From: Baylisascaris procyonis | Lineage: Eukaryota; Nematoda; Chromadorea; Rhabditida; Ascarididae | DNA length: 64,000 nucleotides | Reading direction: 5' to 3' | Assembly: GCA_037389465.1 (NCBI GenBank) | Contig: JAZARR010000200.1 | Span: forward strand, 882,001 to 946,000 | Part shown: positions 48,200 through 61,924 of the stretch, piece by piece | Position numbering within the stretch: the first letter of the stretch is position 1 | Layout of the letters: each line of letters starts with the position of its first letter | Notes under the pieces: model-generated | What the model was told of the DNA's origin: nothing | Database searches by the model: none | What the model saw: the letters and a program-made list of their open reading frames with translations, nothing else | Translations under genes and position numbers: made by a program

Positions 48200-51100
48200 C
48201 ACCGCTTCAGCTATAAAATAAGTTTTTGTTCAAGTTTTATTTTATAGTAACTTTTTAAATTATACGAAAAGCTATTAGATATACAAGAAGTGGAATGCTG
48301 TTCACGTGTAAGTGATACCCCAAAACTGCTACATCGCCGCCAAACTTTTGTAAAGATAACCGGGGAGCGAGAAAAAAAATTTTAGAAATTCGAGGACTTC
48401 ATTCCTGTAAGGAAAAGATCGACCGAGGAAAATGTCCTTCCAAAAGTACTCCGAAAAAGATCTAAAAACATCCTTATGAAATTTGGAGGTGAAGTGACGG
48501 TGTTGAAGGATGGATGCTCATTTGCGTATAAAAATTCATTTAGTTACGCGACAAATTAAACAAACCGCGCCTAAAATATACAAAAGCAGTTACAGAATCT
48601 ACTGTCACATAACATTATAATTTATGAGTTCGGTCGGTCATTTAATTGGAATACATAGAAAAAGCACCGCATATAAACCTCGAAGTCACTAGTGATTATT
48701 TTTAAAGCCAACTACTGCTTCAGGTATTCGCCCTGGCCGCAGTACTCGTCTGTCCCCCGCTTAAGTCCCATATCCGGTCGTGATCGGATTCCACCGCGAC
48801 CTGACAACAGCTAGCAACAAGTACCCGAACCCACTCAACGTAATATAAAACCCAATGCACAACAGACTGCAGATAAGTGCACACAAACGTGCAACCCATC
48901 ACAAATGCATCAGCAAGTATATATATACCTCGAAATGCCTCAACCTACACGGCACATTTCCACCCACTTCGCATCTTTGCTAACTTTTTTCGTGTCCCCC
49001 ATCGTTTTCGTTTCTAGTGGTTTCTATTTTTGGAATCTGTTTCAGAAGGCGTTTCCATTCCACTGACAATTACCTCACATCCCAGTCATCACCTTTCCTT
49101 CACTTCCTTACAGGTTGATGGTGCGATACTAGCGCTCAATATCACAGACCAGTATCCCACTAGTCGACTGATACTCAAACAGTCGTTTCGAGACAAAACC
49201 CAAGATTTAACAGCTTCTCATATCCCGCTCCCCAGTTTACCCTCCACTATCCCATCCCCAAGACCGAATCGTAGTCTAGGTATATCTGCAAGGATGCAAT
49301 TACCTACCCATTTCTTTGTCCATCGACTCAATAATCACTGAAACCAGTATTTAAAAATTTACCTTATATCATCTAAATAAAGTCTCACAGCAGATTTCAT
49401 GCTGCTTTCTTTATTCATCAGCATACAAAGAGTATAAATGCACTTAAATTGGGTGGAAAATTTCAAAATCAGATTTTACATTCCATTCAAAATTCAAAAA
49501 ATCAAAAAATTAGATCGGATTTTGGTGACAGTCGGCTGAAACACTAAACCTTTTACCAATATTCACTCAAATATGGACGTTTGTCCACTCAAAGCATGAA
49601 TGCACCATTGCGTATATTTTTTATAATCATAGTAGTAATTTTTTTTCCATATTCTTCACAATGTTGCTGTGCTAATTAGATTTTCGAACGAAACATATTT
49701 GAAACAACTTGCCCATACCCGTGGGTTAAACAATATCACTAGGGCTAGGAAAATGTTGCAAGATTCGCGATGTTGTACTTTCGTTGTTTGTTAATTTCGA
49801 CAATAAAATGCTCTAAAATTTCAGGCGGAATTAAAAGTTGCTAAGGTACACTTCTATAAAAAAATATACACCGTCTTTATTTCTTGTCTAACCCATATAA
49901 TTTATATAAAATATTTGTATACACCTGTGCCTTAATCGAAAGTATATCACCTCCGAAAATGTGGTATGAAGAGGAAGGACAGATAATAGAGACCATTTGT
50001 TCTACAGGTGGGTAATAGCCATTAATCTGTATAGGTGTTACTTTCATTGAAACGAATACGATAACCTTATATTTGAGAGATCAAAACAACAAAAAAGAAA
50101 GCACTCTCATTTGATCATAATGGAGATCGGCAGTTAAAATAAAAGCACTCACAACCAATGCCAATAAGTATATCATTTAGGAAATTGAAAGCTACCATAA
50201 TTAAAGTACACTCCTTATATTCACTGTGGGGTGTATTTTAATTACAGTATCTTGGTGTACTGTAGAAAATAACTCCTCTAAGACGTATTTCAACGAATGC
50301 AGAACAAATATTTAGGAAGTGAAAATTCCCATAATATATGCGCCTCATATCACACCTAAATTGCCTCGAAAATAAATCCAAAAAAACAAATTCCATTCAA
50401 AAATCAAAACACTAAAAGACAAAAACAATTGAATAGCAGCTCTCCACGTACCACCTAAAACATATTTACAGATAAATTAACATTTAAAAGTCGTTCTGCG
50501 ATCACCTATTCCACCTTGACTATCTTTAGTCGAAAATTAGTACCGCACCAAGGTGGGCAAACTTTAACGCAAAATGAACAGCATAATCTTTTTTGGTGAT
50601 ATTGAAATCTAAACCGTTATCTGCTAGGTTGATTTCTTAGGCTTTAACGCAACAAAATGTTCTTTAAAGAAAACAGAACAATCAAAAACTAGACTTAACT
50701 ATATCCTATGTCTTATGCTACAGTACCGTTCCCTAAATTACCCACTGTTCGCCAGTTGTAACCGTCGATCAATAGCGTGTTGCATGAAGACACAACGATT
50801 GACTTGTTAATCGGCGCTTTTGTCAGTCGACCTTTCAAAGATACAAAAGTCGCCCAGGAAAAGGATAGGAATTTTTGCTTAATAAAACCCGGTGGAGTTC
50901 TGCAATTACAGTCAAATAATAAAGTATAACATTCAAGAAAAATCAGAAAAACACCTATAAACATGAATCAAAAACAAACGGCATTATATAGTACAGAAAA
51001 TATCGATCTAACAATATCACAAAGTACTGTCATTGAAACAATTCTACAGTAACCACAGAAAATACAACAACAATCGCTGTATGCAAATATAATACGGTAT

Positions 51101-51623
51101 GGAAAAGAAAATTGTTGTATGTAAATCCAAACTTCCTTTTTTTGCGATAATGACGTCATCGGGAAACTGACCAACTTTACTGATCCGCGAAAAATTGTCC
51201 ATCTATTTAAAACAAAAGTGTTACAAGCCAAAAAGTTATCGCTCAAAGAAAAGTCAACTTTTGTTTATTTTCCTTCTTCCCCCTCCCCTCCCCCTCTTTC
51301 AGACTTCCTGACATTCAGTGAGAAACCAGGATGGCGAAGCTTGTCTTCAAACACCTATGATGCAGCATACCCTGCATTCTATAAGAAATGAAGCAAATGA
51401 TAAGGCCATTCACCAAGACCACCCCTCTATTCAAACAAGAGTACTATTGCATCAAACATATATACTGTTATATCTCCAACAAATTCCATTGAAAATAAAA
51501 ACATAATCCAACAATAGCAACATTGATGAAAGAAAAAACATACAATCCATCCCGATCTTTAAAAATAGAAAGTTGAAGAGTTCCCTTCCATCATACCCGA
51601 TCGCCGTCAACAATATACACTCA
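48200..51623. other. Region between NDUFB6 and OFD1
   Basis: Includes the putative trans-splice acceptor and promoter side of NDUFB6, a locally GC-richer patch (48720-48900), a possible terminal exon (49114-49341 +), and a dispersed repeat copy (50805-50855). Minus-strand open frames at 50713-51246 lack splice support. Confidence 0.45.
49114..49341 (+). CDS. Possible 3'-terminal exon of an unknown gene
   Basis: After a CCTTACAG acceptor an open frame of 75 codons runs to TGA: VDGAILALNITDQYPTSRL… then a Pro/Ser-rich stretch. AATAAA follows at 49376. No upstream exon with matching phase was established and no family is recognised, so this could be chance. Confidence 0.2.
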   Translation, partial: VDGAILALNITDQYPTSRLILKQSFRDKTQDLTASHIPLPSLPSTIPSPRPNRSLGISARMQLPTHFFVHRLNNH

Positions 51624-54600
51624 TCACCAATCAAATTCACTCACAGAATTCGTCTCTTCACGATCCATATGCAAATCCTCCAATGATACGTCCACATTTT
51701 GTGCGTTATCCTTGAATTAAATTAACATACCAAACAAACACTAAATAAAAACAATAAAAAATAAATAAATAAATAACTAAATAAATAAACAAATAATTAA
51801 TTAACCAATTAATTAATTAATTAAAACAAATCAATGCGTCCAATGAACTACAACAGAACAGATGAGCATAATTCCGCAAACCCTTTTTGAGTAGTTCAGA
51901 CAATTCAATAACAAAATTGCAACGTTGTATTGTTTTAGTAAAAAGCCCTTTTAAACCACTACAGGAAAAAAGTAGCAAAACAACTCACTTCCGCTTTATT
52001 TTCTTCGACCTCTTTCTGGCGTTGTTGCATAACAATATTCATGTATTGCTGCATGACTGGGTCTTCCTTATTTCGTTGATCATCTTGCTTTTCCACCTGC
52101 AGCATAGTAAAATATCATAAATTACAAGCAGATAAAGAATCGTCCCTGCAAATTTTTCCATCTGCAATAATTCAAACAAATTGGAAGAGGATGAAAGGTA
52201 GTCCAAAGTCGAATGAATTTATTTACCGATATCCCAAGCTTTAAATTCTGTATACGAATTAAAAAATGTTGGAAAAATTCCGCATTCATTTTGAGTCGGC
52301 TCGTAATGACATCGTCAGAAATGTTACCATCAAAATATTCTTCATTTTAACTTAGATTCTTTTACGTCGGCACTTGCCAATATTCTTTTCCCTCGATAAA
52401 TGTCCCCAGGGCAGATCTTCTTGCAAGCTCTCCTTTCTCCTTCTGTTTCCAGCGAATGTTCAATGGGATCATTTTTATCCGTACAAACCGCAAAAAAAGG
52501 TCAGAGGGAGAATTGTTTCCGACCGGTCACTCGCTCCGAAAAGAAAAAAAATGGACGTCAAATGCTTAGGAATAGATGGTCAATCCAAGATGGGTTCAGA
52601 ACGTATATGATGGCCTTATCACTGGGCATTGATCCTAATTAAAAATTTTTTCTGATAAAGCAATACTACCTAAAACACAATGCTCACCTGTTCGCTTTCG
52701 GCAGCACTCATTGCACGAAGCCTTTCCGACCTCTGTCTTAGCCTCTGCTCGAAACTATTTTCCTCAGGCATGTCCGTGTTTTGTAAAACCTCTCCTCTTT
52801 GCTCCGAGGGTTCATTTCCATCGTTCTGTTTCGTTTTATTCAATGGTAAAGCGATTGGTGGAAATACGCTATCCCCCTAAAAAATAAGGCATTACAACTG
52901 TTACCTCATATAAATTCCCTCCCACTCCCCCCGGCATCCCATTCATTACTAACCAAAAAATCATATTTTTTTATGTTTTCCCATTTCGGGATTTTTAAAC
53001 AAATAAACAAATAAATAAAATAAACAAAAATAAATTAAAAATAAATTAGCCCTCCCGCATATTTATTTTGTCTAGATATCGAATGCTGCACATAACGTTG
53101 CAGTACTACCGGCCTCATTTTATCAACAACCATTGAAACCTAATAATTTCAAAAATAGAACAAATCACAAATTTTGCAAACAAAACCAACTATAGCAACT
53201 CACCATTGCAGCTTCTGCACTCGTTTCATGTAACGGTGTCAACCTATCGACATTCACCTCTGTCACTCTCTCATCCAACGTTGACAAGGGCGTTGACGTC
53301 ATCAGAGGTTTGACTGAGGTGGAGAGTGTGACCTGTGGCGCAACTTCAGGAACCACCACTTCATCTTGTCGCATAACTTCGGGAACTACCTCTTCACCTT
53401 GAGGCATAACTTCGCGAACTGCATCTCTATTTTCTGAATGATTTCGACGACCCTCAGATGGTTTTACGTTCATCTGGCAAGAAGCCAACAACAATGGCCG
53501 TTGATGAGCTCTACCAGGTTGCTGATGTGCCGATCGATATTTTTCCAAAGAAATATCTAATTGCTGAAAAAAACCACAAAATTTTTAGGTCATTTCAAAA
53601 TAAAGTTGTGTCGCAACGACTTTTCTTTCGCTTTATGTTTTGCTAGAACATTTACGCTATGGACATTTGCGCCACTTGGCAGTTACCATCACAGACAAGC
53701 CTCTTAAGCACAAATGACACGAGATCTTTTCCATTTGCACCCACCTCCATTATTTGCAATGACAACATCTCGACTCCTTTAACATTCTGGAATAAGGTGA
53801 GCTCACCTTTGGGAAAAAGATTCAAAATACGCCACCCACCCCCCCCATCCCTTATTTGAGGCGGCACGAGGTAAAGCACCATTCCACACGACCTCACATC
53901 ACCTTTTACCCAATAGGAAGGATGGAATAAGATGGGGTGCAAGTCTAAACAAAAAGGTAGCCAGACCCTTTCAACAGCTTCTTTAGAAGAGTAGTACCTC
54001 TTATAGCAGTGAGGTGAAACATCGATAAAAAGATTTCGAGCAAGCATTAATACGAAGTTGTATCACGTATTATTCCATCCCTTACAAATATAAATGATAG
54101 AGATGGAAACAGCAAGGGTGAAACCACCATCTTGTCGTGAAAGTTTTTGAGCTAAGCGAACGCGGTCACGCTCAGTTTCTTCTCCTTCATCTCCCTTCCC
54201 CCTCCCTCCTCCCTCCCACCTCAAACCTTCTGGTTAAAGTAGTCTACCTAATTACTTAAAAAGCTCAATCGTTTTCAAGAACACCAAATTGTTTTAATCA
54301 TTTTCTATTTCAAAAGTGATTTCCCTATATTTTTATTATTCCCCAACAACGTCTTCAACAATTATATGGAAAATATTAAAAAAAAAATTATTACATGTGA
54401 AAGTTGATCGAGATTTTTGAGACGATTACGTAGATTACGATCAAATGATGACGATGAATTTGTTGATGGTGAAGACAACGATTCAGAAAGTGAAACTGAT
54501 TGTAGCCTAGAAATAATTCTTTTATAAAATAATGCAACAATTCTTACGAATAAAATATCCAAATTAGAAGAACGCCACCAATAAAATATAGCGTTCTCCC

Positions 54601-57600
54601 CCTCTCTATATTACAGAACGGGGAATTTCAGGGAATATGGGATGCATGAGGCTAAATATATATACGCTATATTCAACGCTATTGGATATGCTTCATTTAT
54701 CTCATAACATTATGCTTATAATAAAAAAGTGAGGCCTACATACTTCCCAAATTTTCTCATCGATCGTATAATCAAGGGAGAATTTTAATCGAATCTTTTA
54801 CAATAGACGAAAATATGAACGAAATTTAAAATAAATACCTGCTTTGTTCGGTTCGTGTTGGTGGCATAACAACAATATTCTCATTTGATGGATTCGATAA
54901 ACGATATCTGCGGCATTCGGCTGACTTCTTTTCCAGTTTATCGGCCTAACGATACATCAATTTTATTTAATTCAAAAAAAATATAAAAATTATTTTTTAA
55001 AATACAGTAAAGTCATTAGTTCATCTATATTCAAAAGGCACCACTCATATCAGCATTAATAAGTAAACGTGAACAGTATTTTTCAACTTCAAGTCATCAT
55101 TCTACAAGAAAACTCACTGAACCTATGTTTCAAGATAACATCCCCACCGATCAGCGATCACAGAACTAAGATAGAACCCTTCCCCCTCCTCCTGAGAGAC
55201 AGCCGTCAACTTCCGTAAACAGTTTCCAAAGAGTAAACAGAATGCCTCGAAGTCAACTTCCGATAGAATATCGCGCTTGCCCGAAGGGAAATAAAATGGG
55301 AAAAAACACAAAAAAAAGTTTCCAATTCCAAAAACCTTTAAAAGTAGTACCTTGTACACCTCAAAATCGATAGTATTCCCTTTACAGTATCAACAATAGA
55401 CACTACCACATACATAATTTATGCGCACAGTGTAACATGCAATTTAAAAAAAAAAAACAACGCTCTAAACAACAATTATTTGAATATGAATCTAGTGGAG
55501 GGGACAAAGTGGGTGGGCAACACAGTACCTCACCATTCCGAATGAGCCTAATTTATCGTTTCCGTTCAGCCATTCACTCCCCATCAAAGAACTCCCTAAG
55601 CTATAATACCTAAACTGAACTTTTACCGTAAGCTTGAGCTGCAGCTTGAGTTCACGAACTCGTAAAGTAGCCGCTTCTTCCACTAACTTCAAGCGTCGCT
55701 CAAGACTCGCTACCTCAACCTCCTTCGCTTTTAAACGTTCAGCCGTGATACCGTTATCAATCTGAATAAAAAACTCTTTTCTTCCTGAATCACGCCACCA
55801 AATAAACTCCGAGAGTCGTGAAGAGTATAGTCGGAGGAGTCAAAAATTTTCGAAAAAAAATGAAATAAATGGAAATGTTTTTTCTTCGATGAAAAAAATT
55901 CTTTCATTAAAAACTGAAAGAATTGCAATCAAACAATTTGATTATGCAAATCTCTCTCATCAAATAGAACTAAAATATATTTAAAAAAAAAAAATCAACA
56001 TTCAATAAGGTCATACCTCAAACTTCAACTTCATGTTCTCTTCTTTCAATTCCTCATAATCATGGACATTATGGAGTTTATTTTGCATATCCGCTAATTT
56101 CCCTTCAGAAATTGCCAACTTCTGTTGACATGCTTGTAAATCAGCCTGAAACTTATTGAGCGTTAAGTTGGAAACTTATTCACCTGACACTTTGCAAAAA
56201 AAAAACTAAGAAATAAATACGAGAATAATAAAAAAAACAATAAATAAAAGAGGACAGGGGGTGGAATCGGAAAAGAAATTAACTTGGTAGTACCATCTTA
56301 TCAGCAAGTAAAATTTTATTCAAAGTGAAGATCGAATTTATTCGAAAACAATTAAAGATATACTTCGATTTCATTCCCAACTGATTTCTTCGTATATTTT
56401 CACCTTTAGAGACAAAAAAATGAGAGAAAAATGTTTGCTCTTCGATTCTTTTCTTATAGAAATGATCGACTCAACAGAAAATCACAAGCACAATCTTTCA
56501 TCATTGACATCTCTCAAATAATTTCAACCACTCAGATGTCTAGAACTCACGAAGAAGGTTTTACATGAATAAGTGAAAATTTAATTTCGAGTAAAAATAA
56601 TATAAAATTCGACTTAAAAAAAGTTGGAATAAAAATTATTCTCTATCTTTTACAAAGGAAACAGTAAATATTTCAGAAAAATTCAAAATTTCGAGAAAAA
56701 ATCCATAAACATTCGACAATCCTTTTTCATTTATTCCAATTGAACAATAAAATCTAATTTCCCGATAATTACCTTCCCACCCTCCATTTGGTAGATCAAT
56801 ACAACAAATCAATGCCACTAACTTGAAGAAATTTGATGGTTGATCTTTGCTCTCTGATTGTAGTTTGATCGATGCCTGATTGACGCACACGCTCACAAAG
56901 ACGTTCACATTTCTCAGTTAATTTCGCTTCTCTTGCATTCCATTCATTTACCTACAAAACTGGTTGATCTACGGAACAAATTAAAAAAAAAAAACGAAAT
57001 AAAACATAAAAATTGCTTTAAAAAAACATTTTTTTTTTTGGGGGGGGGGGGGATCGACTACTTAGAATTAATAAAAATGACCTGAACTGCGGAAAAAAAA
57101 AGAAACCAATTTAAAGACCAAAAAAAAAGAAAATCCACCGACCCTTTCGGCTATCCAGTTTCTTTCTCGTTTCTCTGTTTCACTAACTGCATTCTGAATT
57201 AGTTCATTAATTCTTCTTGCCCTTGTTGCCACATCATCTTGCATTCTCTCCACTGCGTCCTTCTCTCTTCGTAAGCGCATCTCTTCGTTTTCTATCCTTC
57301 TGAAATTAGACTCCTATCAACGCATCCCTCAATATTTCAATCCAATAATTTTATATTTCAGTTTAAAAAATTTTTTATATTTTAATTTAAGAATTTTTAC
57401 AGATAGTACTATATTTATTGAAGTATGTGAATGGTAAAAAAACAGAATTATATCAGTAATGGCATATTTGAGAAAGAAAAAAAATAAAACAACTGATAGA
57501 GCGTTAACATTCATTATACTTTAATAAATAAAAGTCTAAAATAACCTAAAATGGCGCAAAATACAAAAAAAAGTTCGATGAACTTTGGACTCTTACAATA

Positions 57601-60584
57601 GAATTTTGAAAGAAAATGAAACCGTTTACTTTAAGAATTTCTGCGGGAAAAAAAACACCCAAAGATAGGAAAAATCGACCAAAAATCCCCTCTCCTAAAT
57701 TTCTTCGAGAACTGGAAGGGGAGGGAGGAGGGGGAGTGCGGATCCTTATCCGTGTCTAACTCGTATCCCATCGTCTACTATGTTTGAAATAGATCACAAA
57801 ACTCAACACTTACAAAGCAAAATTATTTTTCGCGGATTCGAATTGATCCTTGCTTGTGCGGATATCCCTACGCTCAGCCTCTATCTCTCTCCACTCTCTT
57901 TGCACTTCCATGAGTCGCTTCTGAAATATTGCAAGAAATATTTCAATAAATTAATAAACATATATTTTTAGAAACACAATAACTTATTATTCATAGAAGT
58001 TTTAAAGGTGGATCTATATTTGAAGGTTGCGAAAACGTGGACGCTGAAGCAGAACCTACGAAAATCATGAGCACTTGAAAGAAATTTGGGGAGGGAGTTA
58101 TACTTCTTGCCCCGTATACTGTAGGTGGAAGGAAAGAAGGAGGTCATATTCGATGGAGCTTATAAAATTCGTCGCCCTCAAAAACAAATACACGTTCAAA
58201 ATAGGGTAGAAAACGGTTATATTAAAAAAAAAACACATTAAAACGTCCTTAAAAAGGATGCATTCAAACGTCATCATTCCTCATCAGTCATAAAGAGATA
58301 TGAAAAAGCCAATTTTAATTTAATCTTTGATCGCTTTATAAATTTCAGAAAAAACGAGGATAGAGTCCACTATCGCCAACATAGAAAAAATATTTGAAGT
58401 CTCCCTTCCCCCCCCCCCCCAGCCCAAAAAGCTGCAATATTGACATACAAAAATATATTATCAACTTGCACTACGTCTTCGAATCCTTTACACCCCCCCC
58501 CCCACTCCCCCCTTACCCTCCTCTAACACGGCGATATCGTAGCACCCGAAGAAAGGAATGAGGAGCCGAGAGATGCGGATACTGTAACACAACAGAACCC
58601 CTCGCCGCTGTATGCAACAGAAGTAGATACATGCATAAATATACCTCAAATTCAAGTCGATTTTCTTCTTTCAGTCGATCCTCCATCCTTCTTAATTCCT
58701 CTCCTTTTCGTCTCGTCATCTCATCATACTGTAATCAAAAGAAAGCACTATGAAAACTCAAAAGCACGAAGAGCCCAAATGAGACCTGAAATTAATCCTC
58801 CTCCCTCTCCAACAGCCTAGACAGAGACCTGAAATAAGCCCCCCCTGGCTATACTCTCCTAAAACTCAGAAAGTTCAATCAAAGGATAGAGTACCGGAAG
58901 ACGACTCGACTCCTAAAATATTTGTATATAGAGACTTCACAAACAAGGTAGAGTAAGCTCTCAAAAACGTTGTTGAAATAAAAGCGCATTTCTTCAAATA
59001 TTTCCTCAAACAATCGTCGTCAGCAAAAAAAAAAATAAATAAATAAAATAAAATAAAATAAACTGAACAAAATCGACTGCTTTGCTCTCAAGATGGAATA
59101 TCAATATTCTTTCAACGCCATTACCATCGAAAAGCAAAACCTTTTCGTCCTCTGGGAAACTTTTTTTTAATGTGATACCTTACCTTCAGATCAATGGAAA
59201 TCGAAAACTTCAGGTAAAACTATTTAATTAAATATAACGAATAAATTTAAGCAATAGTTCTATACTAAAATTCTTCCAAACAAAGAAACAAAGACATCAC
59301 ACTTGTTAAATACTCTGGGAAAGAGAGAGAGAGGGAGAGAGACAGAGACAGAGAAAGAGGGAGAGAGACAGAGAAAGAGGAAGAGAGAGAGGGATATGAG
59401 CATACCTGTGTTTGTTTTGCATCAATGCTTTCTCTATACTCTGATCGTAATTTTTCCAACATTGCATCCAATTGCTTTTGCTCACTCTTCTTCCATGCTT
59501 GTAATTTGGCTTCATATTTCCTTTCCAATCTCCTCCATAGTTGTTCAGATAATAAGCGTACTTTTGCACAATCCAAACCCTATAATTTATCGAATTATGC
59601 AAAAAAAAGTCATCAATAATTTATGCAAAATATTTGCTTTATGCTAACTTTTTTTGTTTAGTCTTCTATAAGATGAGAGTAGTGATGATGCGTTAAATGT
59701 GCCAACCAATTAATGCACTAACTGATTTTCGATATTAAATATGGAAACTTGTTTAATAAAGGTAACCGGTAGTAAACTTATGTCTACGGAAAAGCCTCCG
59801 GTAAAATGTTTAAGAACTGAATTTTTTTTTTTGAAGGATGTTATTTCCTGGAGGCCTATACCTTCATTTACAACAGTCTTGTATCAGTTTTCCTTACACA
59901 GACCATCAACGATCAAATATGGTTGTTGACTGACATAAAATGCACTAAACCGCTTACTGAATGATCCAAGTCTTGCAGCGATGTTATTGGGGGTGTTTTA
60001 AGACCGGATCGTTGAGCATTGGTGGTCTCCTCGTTGAGCTTTAAGGAAGTAACACCTGCTAGTTGATCGTCGTTCCATTTTTGCAGAATTGCATCTGCTA
60101 TTACTTTTTCCATTTCTTCATCGATCCCCGACTATAAGGGAATATTTCAAGCATCAACGATGAAAGGATTTCCGATGATGGAAGAAGGTAAAGGCATCGG
60201 ATTTGATATTTGATTACAGATTGACGAAATTTTTTGAAATTCCAAAATCTCAAAAGTAAGAGAAAATATGCACAATAAAAATTAAAATATTATTAATAAT
60301 TTCAAATTACTATTACGCAAAAACATCTTGCACTTTTTCAACGAAAAAAACGTAAGAGTTTCATTATTTAAAACCACATAGAGCTTCAATGTGCTCTTTC
60401 CAATCCTCTGAATCAAGTCAAAAAAAAGAAAAGGAAACATAAGTTCAAACATCATCCACCTATATTTAAAGGTCAAAGTTCAAGGGTAATGCTTCCGGTG
60501 TATATTTTATTAGCAATAAACAAGCAAGGTGATAAACAGAGAATAACGTACCGCCTGGAATGCATCACGAACAAGATCACCCAT
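51624..60584 (-). CDS. OFD1: OFD1-like centriolar/ciliary coiled-coil protein, complete, 694 aa
   Basis: OFD1 caps distal centrioles and acts in ciliogenesis. Exons: 60584-60552, 60131-59958, 59579-59406, 58728-58645, 57920-57814, 57299-57143, 56951-56823, 56145-56017, 55761-55627, 54945-54839, 54506-54395, 53563-53204, 52876-52688, 52096-51989, 51710-51624 (TGA); 2085 nt with agreeing phases. Residues 70-375 are a long coiled coil. Segments resembling human OFD1 in order: HNVHDYEELKEENMKL (human EMSDYSLLKEEKLEL), RVRELKLQLKLT (DLKLQLKQT), a Ser-rich middle, EQRLRQRSERLRAM, and near the end DPVMQQYMNIVMQQRQ (human NPLEKYMKIIQQEQ), finishing SEFDW. The protein is shorter than human (1012 aa) and I see no N-terminal LisH motif; this may be real loss or a missed 5' exon. 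A TATAG acceptor lies 53 nt before the ATG, with a 7-codon upstream ORF between them. Confidence 0.86.
57045..57052. repeat. T-run followed by a G12 run in an OFD1 intron
   Basis: A run of T (from about 57031) is followed by about 12 G, between OFD1 exons 6 and 7. One of many long C/G homopolymers in the window. Confidence 0.8.
59318..59397. repeat. (GA)n / GAGACAGAGA tract
   Basis: Imperfect purine dinucleotide repeat just downstream of OFD1 exon 3 in the intron. Confidence 0.9.
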
Positions 60585-61924
60585 TATTTCGTATTTTTAA
60601 TTAAATAATTTGATCGAAATTCATTGCGGCGCTGAATCTATAAAACAAGAGTGTTATTATGTTACATCTTTTATATAAACACTCCTCGCCTAGCAGCATA
60701 AGACTTCCGGTTCCGGAAAAAAAGTGATCGTAGTGCGAAGAGAGGTACAAATGACGAATTCTGAGAGCGGCGCATATGGCGGTTTTGGGAGAGATGCATA
60801 GGGTAAGGCTGAGATAAGCGCATATATCAATTCTAAGTGCTAAAAGGCAATTTTCTACGAGTCATATTATTTAAAAAATATTTTACAATCAAATAAGCAG
60901 TACGTTTATGGGAAATCAACATGAAGGGCCATGAAACTCCCATTTACTTCTCCCCTCGACTATAGAAAAAGTGTTGATTGGGCTTTTAAATCAAACTTTA
61001 CCTTCATGTTACCAAGGTGAAAACAAAGTCCACCTTAATCACCTCCCATATATATACCCCACCCGAATTTAAAACCACTCAATCTTTAACATCACTTGAC
61101 CGTTTAAATAAACGATTCAGCCACAATGAATCTACACTCAAAGTGGGCTCGGACTCCCCAAGAGTGGATCCCGAAGGAATTTTTTCGGGAAACAATATAA
61201 ATGGGAACTGAATTAACTAGCAACTCGAAAAGCTTAGCGAAAGATCTAAAATAACCTTTACCTACTCATAATGACCCAAATAAAAATGACCGTTATATTC
61301 ATCATCAATAGATGGACATGATCACTTATAGTACTATAGGAAGAACGATAGCATCCTGCAATCTTTGGTAATGTTCCAAAAAATCAACCATGGTGACTGT
61401 TCGCCGGAACGAACATATTCATGCATATTCGTCGAATTGAACGCAAAAAAAAAGCGAAAAAGAACGCAATTAGTGGACAGGTAAATTAACTTTGAGTGAC
61501 AGGTAAGCTTAGATACGTTTTTTTGAGCGATACTAGAAAAGAAAATGATGCAATGTGATGCAATATTAAACTAACGAATGGTTACACAGGTGTATTTTTT
61601 TGACACAGACGTCAATAAGACTCAGGACGACATAGAGCAGGAAAAAACGAAGAGAGACGCCGATTGGCAAATGTTTTTGCCTACGTAGATAATGGTGTAG
61701 AATTTGTGAGCTCGTGGATGAGGATCAGGTGGATTGAGGGGGGGAGGAAGGTGAGAATGCAGGTGAACTTTGACCCTTCCAGGTGAACAGGTTGCAAGAA
61801 GCGATAACATAGGCATCACCCCTTCCATACAAATCAGGATAAATTTTGTAAAGTACCACATACGAAGAGATGATCTAAAAATTTGCTCTGATCTGATATA
61901 AACCTCCAGCAGGCAACCGATCGG

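Noticed and set aside
51318..51506. 62-aa + strand gene near the OFD1 3' end
   Set aside because: No family or splice context; lies in the OFD1 downstream region with ordinary composition.
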